This document shows, in pieces, positions 8,627 to 17,727 of a stretch of DNA of 64,000 nt. The notes under the pieces were generated by a model that ran no database searches, was not told the DNA's origin, and worked only from the letters and a program-made list of their open reading frames with translations. The stretch comes from Algoriphagus sp. AGSA1 (lineage in GTDB: Bacteria; Bacteroidota; Bacteroidia; Cytophagales; Cyclobacteriaceae): the NCBI RefSeq assembly GCF_021390545.1, contig NZ_JAJUWR010000030.1:1-64000 (forward strand). The letters run 5' to 3'. Position 1 is the first letter of the stretch. Every line of letters begins with the position of its first letter. The translations under genes and the position numbers were made by a program.

Positions 8627-9627
8627 TGCAAGGATGGATTATCAACTTTTTTGGAGTATCTCGTAGCTATATAACTCCCCACAATCAATTGCTGTATGTG
8701 GTAGAGCATTACGGGTAAGAGCACCAATCCTAAAATTGCCGGATCCGGAAAAATCACCTTTCCGATGACTACCCCTTGGACGAGTGATTTCTTGGAGCCA
8801 CAGAACAAAGCAGTCACTTTATCCTCCCAGCTAAAGTCAAGTAGCTGGCAGAGGATTGCTATGAGTATCCAAATCATGAAAAAGAGCCCGAGCATGGTCG
8901 CTCCCACCTCAAGCAATACACTTGATTTGTAAGGTGCAAATACATTTTGGAAAAATGACTGTGCAAAAGAAGTAAACACAATCATCATAATTACTGTCTG
9001 ATCTACATATTTGAGCACAGAGAGATACTTGCTGATTCTTGGAAAGAGCCATTTATGTGCTAAAATACCAAGTATCACAGGCAACAGGACTTTTATAGAA
9101 AGTTCTCCTAACGTAGGGAGAAAATCCATCTGTATATCCGAGGCATCTGCCAGGATCCCCATCCATGCAGGAGTAATCACCACACCAAGAAGGCTGGAAA
9201 TACTCGCATTGAAGATAGCTCCTGGGATATTTCCCCTAGCTATAGAAACCATAACCACTGAAGCGCTTACTGTAGATGGGAGTACAGAGAGGTAAGTAAT
9301 GCCTAATTGAAAATCCTTGGCTATCCAGGGAAACAAAGGAATAATGGCCAGTACTAGAAGTGGAAAGAACACAAATGTGCTTAGCTGGATAAGTACATGC
9401 AACTTCCAGTTTTTCAGCCCAGTTTTCAGCTGCACAGGATTTAATTTCACCCCATAAAGAAAAAAAACAAGGCCAATCCCCACATTGATGATAGGTTTCC
9501 ATGGGAAAGGAGACTGATTAGAACCTGCAAACGGAAAAAGCCATCCGAGAAAAATAGCCACAAATAAGCCCAATAAAAACCCGTTGATCCCAACCTTACC
9601 CAAAATCCCGGCTAATTTCCTGATCAT
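8623..9627 (-). CDS. SBF-like bile acid:sodium symporter family protein
   Basis: Polytopic inner-membrane transporter of the SBF-like group (YfeH type), predicted to move an organic anion with sodium; the substrate is unknown. 334 residues with about nine or ten hydrophobic segments. Recognisable blocks are GIGLVFFLYGVKL near residue 50, TYLSVLPSTVSASVVMVSIARGN near 110-135, and FCGSKKSLVQGVVIGKVIFP near 275. It overlaps the upstream RNA methyltransferase gene by 4 nt and probably shares its transcript. Confidence 0.88.
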   Translation of the reverse strand: MIRKLAGILGKVGINGFLLGLFVAIFLGWLFPFAGSNQSPFPWKPIINVGIGLVFFLYGVKLNPVQLKTGLKNWKLHVLIQLSTFVFFPLLVLAIIPLFPWIAKDFQLGITYLSVLPSTVSASVVMVSIARGNIPGAIFNASISSLLGVVITPAWMGILADASDIQMDFLPTLGELSIKVLLPVILGILAHKWLFPRISKYLSVLKYVDQTVIMMIVFTSFAQSFFQNVFAPYKSSVLLEVGATMLGLFFMIWILIAILCQLLDFSWEDKVTALFCGSKKSLVQGVVIGKVIFPDPAILGLVLLPVMLYHIQQLIVGSYIATRYSKKVDNPSLH

Positions 9628-10373
9628 TGAACTTGTAAACGCTTAAAATTATCACACAGTACGGCTGTGGCTATAGCCACATTCAATGACTCAGCCTGCC
9701 CAAATCCAGGAATAGTCACCCGATCAGTCACAAATCCCCCTATATTATCAGATATTCCATTCGATTCATTTCCCATGAGGATCACACCGCTGGAAACCTG
9801 GCGCAGTTCATGGACATTCTTTCCATCAAGGAATGCCCCATATACAGGCACATTCCACGCTTGGAAAGTCCTTCTAAGGTCTGCATAGAAGAAATTTACC
9901 CGGGTAAATGACCCCATGGTGGATTGGATTACTTTAGGATTGTAGAACTCTGCTGTGTGCTCAGAAAAAACAAGATTTTTTATACCATACCAGTCTGCTA
10001 TTCTGATTATTGTCCCCAGATTTCCCGGATCCCTCACCTCATCCAATCCCAGCACAAATTCACCTTCAGGAAAATCAAATGAACTATTGACTTTCATATG
10101 GACTACAGCCAATGCACTATCATTGCTCTGATATTGTCCCAGTCCTTCCAGCTGTTTCTGGCTAGCTTGTATCACATGAGCAGAGGAACTATTGATAAGC
10201 CTATTATTCTTATGGATAAAAGACTCCGTCGCCACCAGAAGTTCCAATCTAAAATCAGAATTCAACACTTCAACAACACTCTTTTCCCCTTCCACAAAGA
10301 ACATTCGTTCCTGAACCCGGAATTTCTTTTGATGTAAGGATTTTATAAACTTAACTGTATTTTTGCTAAGCAT
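9624..10373 (-). CDS. TrmH/SpoU-family RNA 2'-O-methyltransferase
   Basis: SPOUT-class enzyme that methylates a ribose 2'-OH in rRNA or tRNA using SAM; the target is not evident. The N-terminal substrate-binding domain (MLSKNTVKFIKSLHQKKFR, then FFVEGEKSVVEVL) is followed by the SpoU core: GLDEVRDPGNLGTIIRIADW, VIQSTMGSFTRV and the C-terminal MGNESNGISD and VTIPGFGQAESLNVAIATAVL knot motifs. The start at 10373 matches the usual N-terminus. Met codons at 10391 or 10460 would extend it into or past the divergent neighbour. Confidence 0.93.
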   Translation of the reverse strand: MLSKNTVKFIKSLHQKKFRVQERMFFVEGEKSVVEVLNSDFRLELLVATESFIHKNNRLINSSSAHVIQASQKQLEGLGQYQSNDSALAVVHMKVNSSFDFPEGEFVLGLDEVRDPGNLGTIIRIADWYGIKNLVFSEHTAEFYNPKVIQSTMGSFTRVNFFYADLRRTFQAWNVPVYGAFLDGKNVHELRQVSSGVILMGNESNGISDNIGGFVTDRVTIPGFGQAESLNVAIATAVLCDNFKRLQVQ

Positions 10374-10392
10374 TCGGATCGATTCTGCCATT

Positions 10393-12816
10393 TTGAAATT
10401 CACCAAATATATACTTTTTATCTGTGTCCTCTGGGGCATGTTTGCTTGTTCGCTAAGCAAAAACTTACCCGAAAACAGCTATGTCCTTGAAGACAACAGA
10501 CTTGAAGGAGTGGAAAAGTCCAACAAATCAGAAATAGAAGGGTTGTATTTTCAGGAACCAAATACCCGGATCCCTCTGACGAATTCATCATTAGGGGTTA
10601 CTATCTATAGAATAGGGCAGTCTTTCTACGACAGTGCTAAAGTGACTGCGAGGCTTGATGCAAAAAACTCGGAACTCATAGAAGTGAATGCCAGATTGGA
10701 GCAATCTGAGGACCGAAAAAAACTTCTTAAAAAGCGAGATAAAATCCAGACAAAAATCCAGGATCTGAAAAAACTGCAGGAATACGGAAACTTCTTGATG
10801 CGGACTGGAAATCCACTGGCGGTTCTGGATAGTGCTTTGACCGAAAAAACAGTTACTGAAATTGACAACTACCTATACAATAAGGGATTTCTGGACGCAG
10901 AAGTATCTTTCTCCGTGGAAACAAGGAAAAAAAAGGCTAAAGTCTCCTATATGATCAATGAAAAAGAACCTTACCTCATAGATTCTATTTATACCAATTC
11001 TGTGAATGAAGGGCTGTTGTCATTGATCAACAATACCAAAGAAAAATCCTTTATAAAGCAAGGAGACCGCTACGACCAAACCAATTTTACCAGAGAAAGG
11101 GACAGACTGGAAGAGCTATTCAAGAACAATGGCTACTACATGTTCACCAAGAGCTTCATTGACTACAACTTGTATTATGACACAGCCGAGCATCAAATCA
11201 ATGTAGAGCAACGGATCCTTAAACCTTCATTTTCTGAAAAACACGAAGTCTATAGAATAGACTCTATCACATTCAAGGTGAGTCCTCCAAGCGATCAGTT
11301 TATCGATGAAAAAGTTGGGAAAAATTTCAGGAATATAGATTTCACCTTTTACAGAGATAGATTTTCGGCCAAACTACTCGGTTCCAGGATCTTGTTTGAC
11401 GAGGGACAAAAATATAGCAGAATAGATATAGTAGAAACGCAAAAACAACTTAGCAACCTGGATCTTTTCAGGTATATAAATATCTCCTTTGACACCTTGG
11501 GCAACTCACTTACCGCAAAAATACTTACTCAGCCCAACCAGAAATACCAGCTCACCAATCAGCTTGGTCTCAGTATCACCGAGCAGTTGCCAGGCCCATT
11601 TTTCAGTATGGTTTTGAGAAACAGAAATTTCTTCCGGGCAGGCGAGATTCTGGAATTCAATACACGTGCAGGATTCGAGGGAGTGGCCTCAGCGACTGAT
11701 CAGGGAGTTTACCAAAGCAAGGAATTTGGGATTTCCGGATCAGTGATTTTCCCCAGGTTTCTCATCCCCTTTTATGGAAGAAGTCTGGAGAAATTTGGAA
11801 GGTATAACCCAAACACCCGTACACAGATAGGCTATAATTATACCAACCGCCCGGAATATACCCGATCAGGGCTAAACGGACTACTGGCATATACCTGGGT
11901 CACCCGGGGCAATCGACAGCAGTTTACCATTAACGCCGCAGATGTTAATTATGTACGTACTCCGCAGATATCACGTGATTTCGCACAGGTTCTTTTGGAT
12001 CTGGAAAGCCAGGGGAATAATTTAATATGGTCCTTTCTGCCTTCGTTAATCAGCAGTTTTTCCGCACAATCCATAATTAACTTCAATAATTATGGCAACT
12101 ATACTTCCTTGAACAAAGCATCCTTACTTAAGCTATTCGTAGAAAGTGGGGGGACCACACTCAACTTTATAAATACCTCTAGCAACAGCGAAACAACAGA
12201 TTTTGCCAGGTTTCAATGGCTTAAACTACAGGCCGACTTTAGAAGATATTACCCTCTCAACCAAAAATCCACAATCGCATATAGAGCCAACTTCGGAATT
12301 GCCAATCCCTATGGAGTGAGTAACGGAATCCTCCCTTATGAGAAATATTTCTTTGCGGGTGGAGGGACAAGTATCAGAGCGTGGCAAGCAAGAAGACTTG
12401 GCCCTGGGAGCTACACTCCTCCTATAGGTGACCGAGGACGCTACGACTATGCTTTTGAACAGCCTGCGGAAATGATCATTGAAACCATGCTGGAATATCG
12501 AAGAAACCTTGTCGGTTATTTTGATATGGCCGTCTTTGTTGATGCTGGGAATGCCTGGGTCATCGGGGTGGATAATTCCAGACCAGGGGCCGATTTCAGG
12601 TATGACAGGTTCTATAAAGAGATCGCTTTAGGCACAGGGGTGGGCGTAAGAATGGATTTCAATTTCCTGGTAATACGACTTGATCTAGCCACGAAAGCGG
12701 TGGATCCGTCAATGCCTGAGGGTGACCGCTGGGTGCTCGACAATATATCATTCAGCAATCTTTTTGGACTAAAAGGCCAAACAGTTCTTAACTTTGGTAT
12801 TGGTTACCCATTCTAA
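10393..12816 (+). CDS. TamL-like BamA/TamA-family outer-membrane lipoprotein
   Basis: Outer-membrane beta-barrel of the Omp85 superfamily, probably the Bacteroidota lipid-anchored TamA homologue TamL, which works with TamB in envelope biogenesis. No tamB gene is next to it here. From the TTG at 10393 the protein (807 residues) begins MKFTKYILFICVLWG and has a lipobox MFAC with Cys18. An ATG at 10363 is possible but gives a poorer signal peptide. POTRA-like repeats fill roughly residues 30-390, and a 16-strand-type barrel follows with FFAGGGTSIRAWQARRLGPG and the C-terminal LNFGIGYPF. The start lies 19 nt from the divergent methyltransferase start. Confidence 0.85.
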   Translation: MKFTKYILFICVLWGMFACSLSKNLPENSYVLEDNRLEGVEKSNKSEIEGLYFQEPNTRIPLTNSSLGVTIYRIGQSFYDSAKVTARLDAKNSELIEVNARLEQSEDRKKLLKKRDKIQTKIQDLKKLQEYGNFLMRTGNPLAVLDSALTEKTVTEIDNYLYNKGFLDAEVSFSVETRKKKAKVSYMINEKEPYLIDSIYTNSVNEGLLSLINNTKEKSFIKQGDRYDQTNFTRERDRLEELFKNNGYYMFTKSFIDYNLYYDTAEHQINVEQRILKPSFSEKHEVYRIDSITFKVSPPSDQFIDEKVGKNFRNIDFTFYRDRFSAKLLGSRILFDEGQKYSRIDIVETQKQLSNLDLFRYINISFDTLGNSLTAKILTQPNQKYQLTNQLGLSITEQLPGPFFSMVLRNRNFFRAGEILEFNTRAGFEGVASATDQGVYQSKEFGISGSVIFPRFLIPFYGRSLEKFGRYNPNTRTQIGYNYTNRPEYTRSGLNGLLAYTWVTRGNRQQFTINAADVNYVRTPQISRDFAQVLLDLESQGNNLIWSFLPSLISSFSAQSIINFNNYGNYTSLNKASLLKLFVESGGTTLNFINTSSNSETTDFARFQWLKLQADFRRYYPLNQKSTIAYRANFGIANPYGVSNGILPYEKYFFAGGGTSIRAWQARRLGPGSYTPPIGDRGRYDYAFEQPAEMIIETMLEYRRNLVGYFDMAVFVDAGNAWVIGVDNSRPGADFRYDRFYKEIALGTGVGVRMDFNFLVIRLDLATKAVDPSMPEGDRWVLDNISFSNLFGLKGQTVLNFGIGYPF

Positions 12817-12834
12817 CCGCAAAAAACCACATCT

Positions 12835-13746
12835 ATGTCGCGAAAGAGTAAAGAAGAAATAGCTGAAATCTACAAACAAACGCAGGATCATATCTGCAAA
12901 GAGCTGGAGCTGGCTGATGGTTCTGGGCTATTCAAGGAAGATCTTTGGGAGAGAACCGCAGGAGGTGGTGGAAGGACCCGCATTTTCGAAGGTGGTCAAA
13001 TCATAGCAAAAGGAGGGGTGGCATTTTCAGCGGTTCATGGGCCTACGCCTGATAAGATCCTGAAAAAACTGAAACTCGAAACGGCTGACTTTTTCGCTAC
13101 CGGGGTTTCTATAGTCATTCACCCTAAAAACCCTCTGGTTCCTATCATCCATATGAACATCAGGTACTTTGAGATGGACAATGGCACCCATTGGTTTGGA
13201 GGAGGAATTGACCTCACCCCCCACTATATAGTGCCTGAAGATGCCCGTTACTTTCACAGGGAAATAAAAAAAGTATGTGATCAGTACAATGCAGAGTACT
13301 ATCCTAAGTTTAAAAACTGGGCGGATGAGTATTTCTATATAAAGCACAGGGATGAAACCCGCGGTGTAGGCGGTATTTTCTATGATCGTTTAAAGGCTGG
13401 ATCAGATGGGGAATTTGAAAACATCCTACAATTCAGTCTTTCCCTTGGCAGGCTATTTCCCATAGTCTATAGCTATCTGATGAAGAAAAACCATCCTCTA
13501 CCCTATGGGAAAAAGGAGCTAGCCTGGCAAGGGCTACGGAGAGGAAGGTATGTGGAATTCAATCTGGTATGGGATGCGGGCACTAAATTCGGACTGGATA
13601 CCAACGGCCGCACCGAAAGCATCCTAATGAGCATGCCTCCTGAGGCATGCTGGGAATATATGCATAAGGAAACTCCCGGCTCGGAAGAGGAGTTCACGCT
13701 AAAGCATTTGAAAAAGGGTATAGACTGGCTTTCTTTTAATCCATGA
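12835..13746 (+). CDS. hemF: Oxygen-dependent coproporphyrinogen III oxidase
   Basis: Converts coproporphyrinogen III to protoporphyrinogen IX in haem synthesis, using oxygen. 303 residues, the usual HemF size. Conserved blocks are WERTAGGGGRTRIFEGG near 40, the HMNIRYFE and WWFGGGIDLTPHY-like segment (here HWFGGGIDLTPHY) near 110, and RRGRYVEFNLVWDAGTKFGL near 235. Soluble, no signal peptide. It lies 18 nt after the TamL-like gene and overlaps the PAP2 gene by 4 nt (ATGA), so a three-gene unit is likely. Confidence 0.97.
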   Translation: MSRKSKEEIAEIYKQTQDHICKELELADGSGLFKEDLWERTAGGGGRTRIFEGGQIIAKGGVAFSAVHGPTPDKILKKLKLETADFFATGVSIVIHPKNPLVPIIHMNIRYFEMDNGTHWFGGGIDLTPHYIVPEDARYFHREIKKVCDQYNAEYYPKFKNWADEYFYIKHRDETRGVGGIFYDRLKAGSDGEFENILQFSLSLGRLFPIVYSYLMKKNHPLPYGKKELAWQGLRRGRYVEFNLVWDAGTKFGLDTNGRTESILMSMPPEACWEYMHKETPGSEEEFTLKHLKKGIDWLSFNP

Positions 13747-14318
13747 TAGAACGATTAAAAACATGGGACGAAGAGTTGTTCCTATGGTTAAATGCCAACC
13801 ACTACAACTGGATGGATCCAGTTATGTTTCAGCTGTCAGAAACAATTACCTGGTTTCCCCTGTATGCGATAATCATCTACTTTATCTATAAAAACGATCC
13901 AAAGAACAGCTGGTGGGTATTTGGTGGAATAGCACTGACCATCTTGATCGCAGACCAAGTGACTTCAGGTCTGATGAAGCCTTACTTTGAGCGACTCAGA
14001 CCCTGTCATGATGAACGATGGACAGATCAGGTATTCAATTATAGGCGATGCGGGGGGCTGTATGGATTTGCTTCTTCCCATGCGGCCAACACATTTGGGT
14101 TTGCCGTGTTTCTAAACCTGAAGATGAAAGGCAAACTACGGTTTCTTCCCTGGTTATTCTTCTGGGCAACTGTCGTTTCCTATTCCAGAATCTATCTTGG
14201 AGTCCATTATCCACTGGATATTTTAGTAGGCGCGCTTATAGGTGCATTAGCAGGACTGATATCCTGGCTCATTATCGTTTTCCTAAAAAGAGAAATTCTT
14301 AAGATATTGTTAAAATAA
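13743..14318 (+). CDS. PAP2-family membrane phosphatase
   Basis: Integral membrane phosphatase of the type-2 phosphatidic acid phosphatase family. It may act on undecaprenyl pyrophosphate or another lipid phosphate, but the substrate cannot be read from sequence. 191 residues with about five membrane segments. The three catalytic motifs are present in order: KPYFERLRP, SSHAANTFG (the histidine corresponds to the PSGH motif) and SRIYLGVHYPLD. The start overlaps the hemF stop. Confidence 0.92.
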   Translation: MIERLKTWDEELFLWLNANHYNWMDPVMFQLSETITWFPLYAIIIYFIYKNDPKNSWWVFGGIALTILIADQVTSGLMKPYFERLRPCHDERWTDQVFNYRRCGGLYGFASSHAANTFGFAVFLNLKMKGKLRFLPWLFFWATVVSYSRIYLGVHYPLDILVGALIGALAGLISWLIIVFLKREILKILLK

Positions 14319-14381
14319 ATTATGATTATCCGCAATGATGCTAGTAACCATATCCCCTTGTTTACTTGCTAGAATACCGTT

Positions 14382-14408
14382 ACTTCGACTTCGCTCAGTG
14401 ACCGAAGT
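14382..14408. repeat. Interspersed hairpin element
   Basis: ACTTCG (14382-14387) and CGAAGT (14403-14408) flank TCGCTCAGTGAC-type sequence. Elements of this look are common between genes in Bacteroidota. Seen once in this window. Confidence 0.45.
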
Positions 14409-14661
14409 GGCCTCAATGCTAGTATTGATCAAATGCTATAATGCTGTAGTTTCTTTACTTGCAGGAAAGCGGATATATAAAATAAATCCATCCCCCCAAC
14501 TTGATGGGAAAGCATATCTGTTTTAATCATACTTTTTGTCCATATCTTCCTTAAGAGATGCATCGGCTAAAAATGATTACTATGTATCCATCTGGTTTTG
14601 AAGGAGGGCTTATGTTCAAAACACCCCAGGATGGCCTTTAGAGTGATTTGGTTCTTATTGG

Positions 14662-14707
14662 AACAAAAGCATCGACGTGAACATGGATTCCCCGGTGCTT
14701 TTTTGTT
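14662..14707 (+). terminator. Terminator without an assigned gene
   Basis: AACAAAAGCATCG pairs with CGGTGCTTTTTTGTT, with two unpaired bases, one G.U pair and a loop of about 18 nt, giving a T run on either strand. No recognised gene ends here: the PAP2 gene stopped about 340 nt earlier. Confidence 0.65.
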
Positions 14708-14740
14708 ATTTACGGGATAAATTTTACAAGTCAATCCATA

Positions 14741-15976
14741 ATGCTTGAAATCAGGTCTATTTCACCAATTTGGTTAAGTTTCTTTTCGGTTCTTTTCTTC
14801 ACTGTTTCTATTAATCCGTCTCTAGCACAAGAAATTGATACTACGCATATCGAAAAAAAAGAGAAAAACAATTTCCTGAAACACGGCTCCAAAGGTTTCG
14901 TATTAGCCACTGAGGATGACAAGTACGAAATGCAAATCGAGGCGAGATTACAGCTCCGTTTTGCAGTCCCGGACGATCAGAACCCCGTCACCTTTGCTGA
15001 TTTCACCAATCAGGACACAAGGGTTTTTAAGATAAACAGAGCTAGGTTAAAGATAGGAGGTCATGCATACGAGCCCTGGCTGAAATATTATTTCGAATAT
15101 GAACTAAGCAGCAGTATTTTGCTGGACTATAGAGTCATGATAGAAAAGTGGCCTTGGCTTAATTTCAAAATGGGGCAGTGGAAAGTCGAATTTACCAGAG
15201 AGAGATTTATCAGCAGCGGGAACCAGCAGATGGTGGACAGATCGCTTCTGAACAGAAAATTCACCATTGATAGACAACAAGGTCTGGAAGTGTATGGGAA
15301 TCTGGATGCTGGTGGAATTGCAAACTTTGATTATTGGCTAGGGATATTTACCGGTACAGGGATAGGTTCTACTCAGAATGATGACGACAACATGATGCGT
15401 TTTGGCAGATTCCAATGGAATTTCCTGGGTAGAGAAGTGCCTTTTTCCGGAGGAGACGTGGAAATATCACCTAAACCTGCCGGAATTATTGCTGTTGCGG
15501 GAGTTACTAATACCAGCCCCTATACCCGATTTTCATCAGCCGGAGGTGGCAATCTGCATGGTTTTGAAGGAACCAACGACGGCCAATATAATGTCAAGCA
15601 ATTCCAGGTGGAAACTGCCTTCAATTATAAAGGATTTTCATGGTCATCGGAATTTCATAGGAAATATATTTATGACACCTTCGATGAGGTAGAGACCAGA
15701 CTTGGTGGCTACTATATCACGGCTGGTTATTTTCCAGGTCAGATAGTGGATTTCTGGCCGAAACCTCTTGAGTTTGCCACACGGTATGCTGTAGTAGATC
15801 CAGACCTGAAGGCGAATGGATTAAAGCAGCGTGAAGCAGGAATGGTATTCAACTGGTTTTTCTCAGATCATAAAAACAAATTAACAGCAGAATTGACCAA
15901 ATATACTTTTCAGGATGATAATTTGCCTCAACAGGATGAGCTCAGGTTCAGAATCCAATACGATATTTCGTTCTAA
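14741..15976 (+). CDS. Phosphate-selective porin O/P family protein
   Basis: Outer-membrane porin of the OprO/OprP family, a trimeric anion channel in Pseudomonas; ion preference here is unknown. 411 residues. An N-terminal signal peptide ends near PSLAQ (about residue 30). The mature part starts with a beta-strand-rich region including the KINRARLKIGGHAYEPWLKYYFEYE block and GQWKVEFTRERFISSGNQQMVDRSLLNRKF, both typical of the family, and ends with strand FRIQYDISF. Its stop overlaps the next ATG by one base (TAATG), so the two are likely co-translated. Confidence 0.88.
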   Translation: MLEIRSISPIWLSFFSVLFFTVSINPSLAQEIDTTHIEKKEKNNFLKHGSKGFVLATEDDKYEMQIEARLQLRFAVPDDQNPVTFADFTNQDTRVFKINRARLKIGGHAYEPWLKYYFEYELSSSILLDYRVMIEKWPWLNFKMGQWKVEFTRERFISSGNQQMVDRSLLNRKFTIDRQQGLEVYGNLDAGGIANFDYWLGIFTGTGIGSTQNDDDNMMRFGRFQWNFLGREVPFSGGDVEISPKPAGIIAVAGVTNTSPYTRFSSAGGGNLHGFEGTNDGQYNVKQFQVETAFNYKGFSWSSEFHRKYIYDTFDEVETRLGGYYITAGYFPGQIVDFWPKPLEFATRYAVVDPDLKANGLKQREAGMVFNWFFSDHKNKLTAELTKYTFQDDNLPQQDELRFRIQYDISF

Positions 15977-17178
15977 TGGGCATAAGGCTTGTCATATTCT
16001 TGCTGTTTCTGTCCACCGGAGTTGTCATAGCACAAGAGGACACGATCACTTACCAACCTAACCGGATAAATAACTTCAGCATATTACCGCTCCCGGCAGT
16101 TGCTTACAATCCCGCTAACGGATGGATGTTTGGGGTGGCAGCTGCCAGCTCGTGGTACATGGGGGCGCCGAGGACTACTCATCAGTCCAACCTTGTATTC
16201 AATTTCCTTTATACCACCAAAAAGCAATGGATCATCAGTTCAAAAAGCAATGTGTTCCTGGCGGATGACAAATGGAATCTGATAGGAGACTGGCGCTACT
16301 TTATCACCTCCCAACCTACCTATGGACTAGGAAGTAGTAGTCCCAATGAACTACAATTTGAAATGATAGGGCAAAACCCTGTACTACAGGGAGAACAACA
16401 AATGGATTTTACCTTGGTTAGATTTTACGAAACTATATTAAGGAGAGTCGGCAGGGGCAAATTCTATATGGGGTTGGGATACCACCTGGATATACATCAA
16501 AAGATAAAATCCTATGCTGAAGAGCTCATTGACTTCCCCAATGAATACAGTCATAACTACTACAATAAGACGTCTGGGTTTCCAATCGACGGATATACTC
16601 TTTCGGGGATATCATTAAATGGGGTAATGGAAAACCGCGATATAGCTGTATCTCCCTATGAACGAAACTATGGTATGGTTTCCTAAAGGGTCAATCCCGA
16701 ATTTTTAGGTTCTTACCAATCATCCTCCACCCTACTGCTCGACTACAGACATTATTTCACCTTAAATAAAGATAGAAAACGACATGTTCTGGCTGCATGG
16801 GTGTATGGTAGCTTCTTGGTATCAGGTAATCTGCCATATATGAATTTACAAGCCATTGGCTGGGACATGTTTGGCAGAAGTGGAAGGGGCTATGCCCAGG
16901 GAAGATTCCGAGGAGAGCAGATGGCTTATTCTGAACTGGAATATAGATTCCCACTCCAGCAAAACAAAGACCTCCTCGGAGGGACAGTTTTTGTGAATGC
17001 AGCTTCATTTTCCAGCAAGCTCGATGGAGAAAAACTGATGAATAAGATCAATCCTGGCTATGGTGTAGGGCTGAGGGTAATGGTCAACAAGGAAAAACGT
17101 ACGACTATCACAGCGGACTATGGGTTCGGACAAAACGGGAATTCCGGGTTCTATCTCAATATCAATGAAACATTTTAG
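15976..17178 (+). pseudogene. Omp85-type surface-antigen barrel, broken by one in-frame stop
   Basis: BamA/TamA-like outer-membrane barrel without POTRA domains. The frame is open from ATG 15976 (signal peptide to VIAQE) to TAA 17176-17178 except for one TAA at 16684-16686. The reading continues across it in the same frame: NYGMVS, stop, RVNPEFLGSYQSSS, and on to FVNAASFSSKL, GVGLRVMVNKEKRTTITADYGFG and the C-terminal strand ending in F. Relatives usually have an aromatic residue at the stop (GMVSYRVNPEF), so a single TAC or TAT to TAA change explains it. As it stands it encodes a 236-residue truncated product. Coupled to the porin gene upstream. Confidence 0.85.
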
Positions 17179-17246
17179 AAAAACAGGAAAGCCCGAAGTC
17201 AGGACAGGGGATATAGCAATATTTACATGCATCCAGGTTAAAGCAC

Positions 17247-17284
17247 TAAAAAGCCCCGGTGGAAAATTCCATCGGGGCTTTTAT
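17247..17284. terminator. Bidirectional terminator
   Basis: AAAAAGCCCCGGTGG pairs with TCATCGGGGCTTTT around the loop AAAATT, with slight mismatches. It separates the plus-strand porin/barrel unit from the minus-strand histone-like gene. Confidence 0.8.
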
Positions 17285-17302
17285 TGTTAGTCACTAAAGT
17301 GA

Positions 17303-17482
17303 TTATTTAGCGGCATTTTTCATTGCTGTCACTTCAGCTCTGATTTCCTGTGCTAGATTTTTCAGGGCCTGCATCCCAGTTCTTACTCTTGTGCCGGCTG
17401 CTTTGTTACCATTCTCATAGAACTTCGCAAAGTCTGATTCTAAAGAATCGACCAAATCCTTAACTTCTTGGTGTTTGCTCAT
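17303..17482 (-). CDS. Histone H1-like protein
   Basis: A 59-residue protein, too short for the usual length cut-off. Translation of the minus strand from 17482 gives MSKHQEVKDLVDSLESDFAKF, then YENGNKAAGTRVRTGMQALKN, ending AEVTAMKNAAK. This matches the short histone H1-like proteins of Bacteroidota, which bind DNA and are thought to help organise the nucleoid. It is highly charged, helical, without membrane segments. Single gene with its own terminator at 17247-17284; about 245 nt of AT-rich sequence lies upstream. Confidence 0.88.
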   Translation of the reverse strand: MSKHQEVKDLVDSLESDFAKFYENGNKAAGTRVRTGMQALKNLAQEIRAEVTAMKNAAK

Positions 17483-17727
17483 AATCGTCTTATTGGTTGG
17501 TTATAAAATGTAATTGGATACAATAAACATCATTTATAGTGCCATTTGAAGTCTTTTGGTGTTTATTTTTATTTTTTAGTGCAGAAAAATGATCTTTTCA
17601 TAAAACTGCTGGGTTTTTTAAATTTTCCGCAAAATATTGGGCTAAAAATTAACTAAAATACTTAGACGAAAATTGACTAAATGTGGCCAAAACTGCTCAG
17701 GACACTGCTAGAATGGGGAGAATACCG

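Larger units (their letters stand above)
14319..14740. other. 422-nt gap with hairpin and no convincing gene
   Basis: Holds the ACTTCG hairpin element, a stretch from about 14527 that looks structured, and a terminator at 14662-14707. One short frame (14335-14526) has no recognisable product and includes the repeat, so it is not called. A 22-codon frame at 14573-14641 reads MITMYPSGFEGGLMFKTPQDGL and is the only other coding candidate. A non-coding RNA ending at the terminator is possible. Confidence 0.4.

Noticed and set aside
14335..14526. 63-codon frame after the PAP2 gene
   Set aside because: No recognisable product, and it runs through the interspersed ACTTCG hairpin element.
15976..17178. 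Reassigned TAA codon as an explanation of the internal stops
   Set aside because: TAA ends many complete genes in the window, for example sufB and citrate synthase, so the code is normal.
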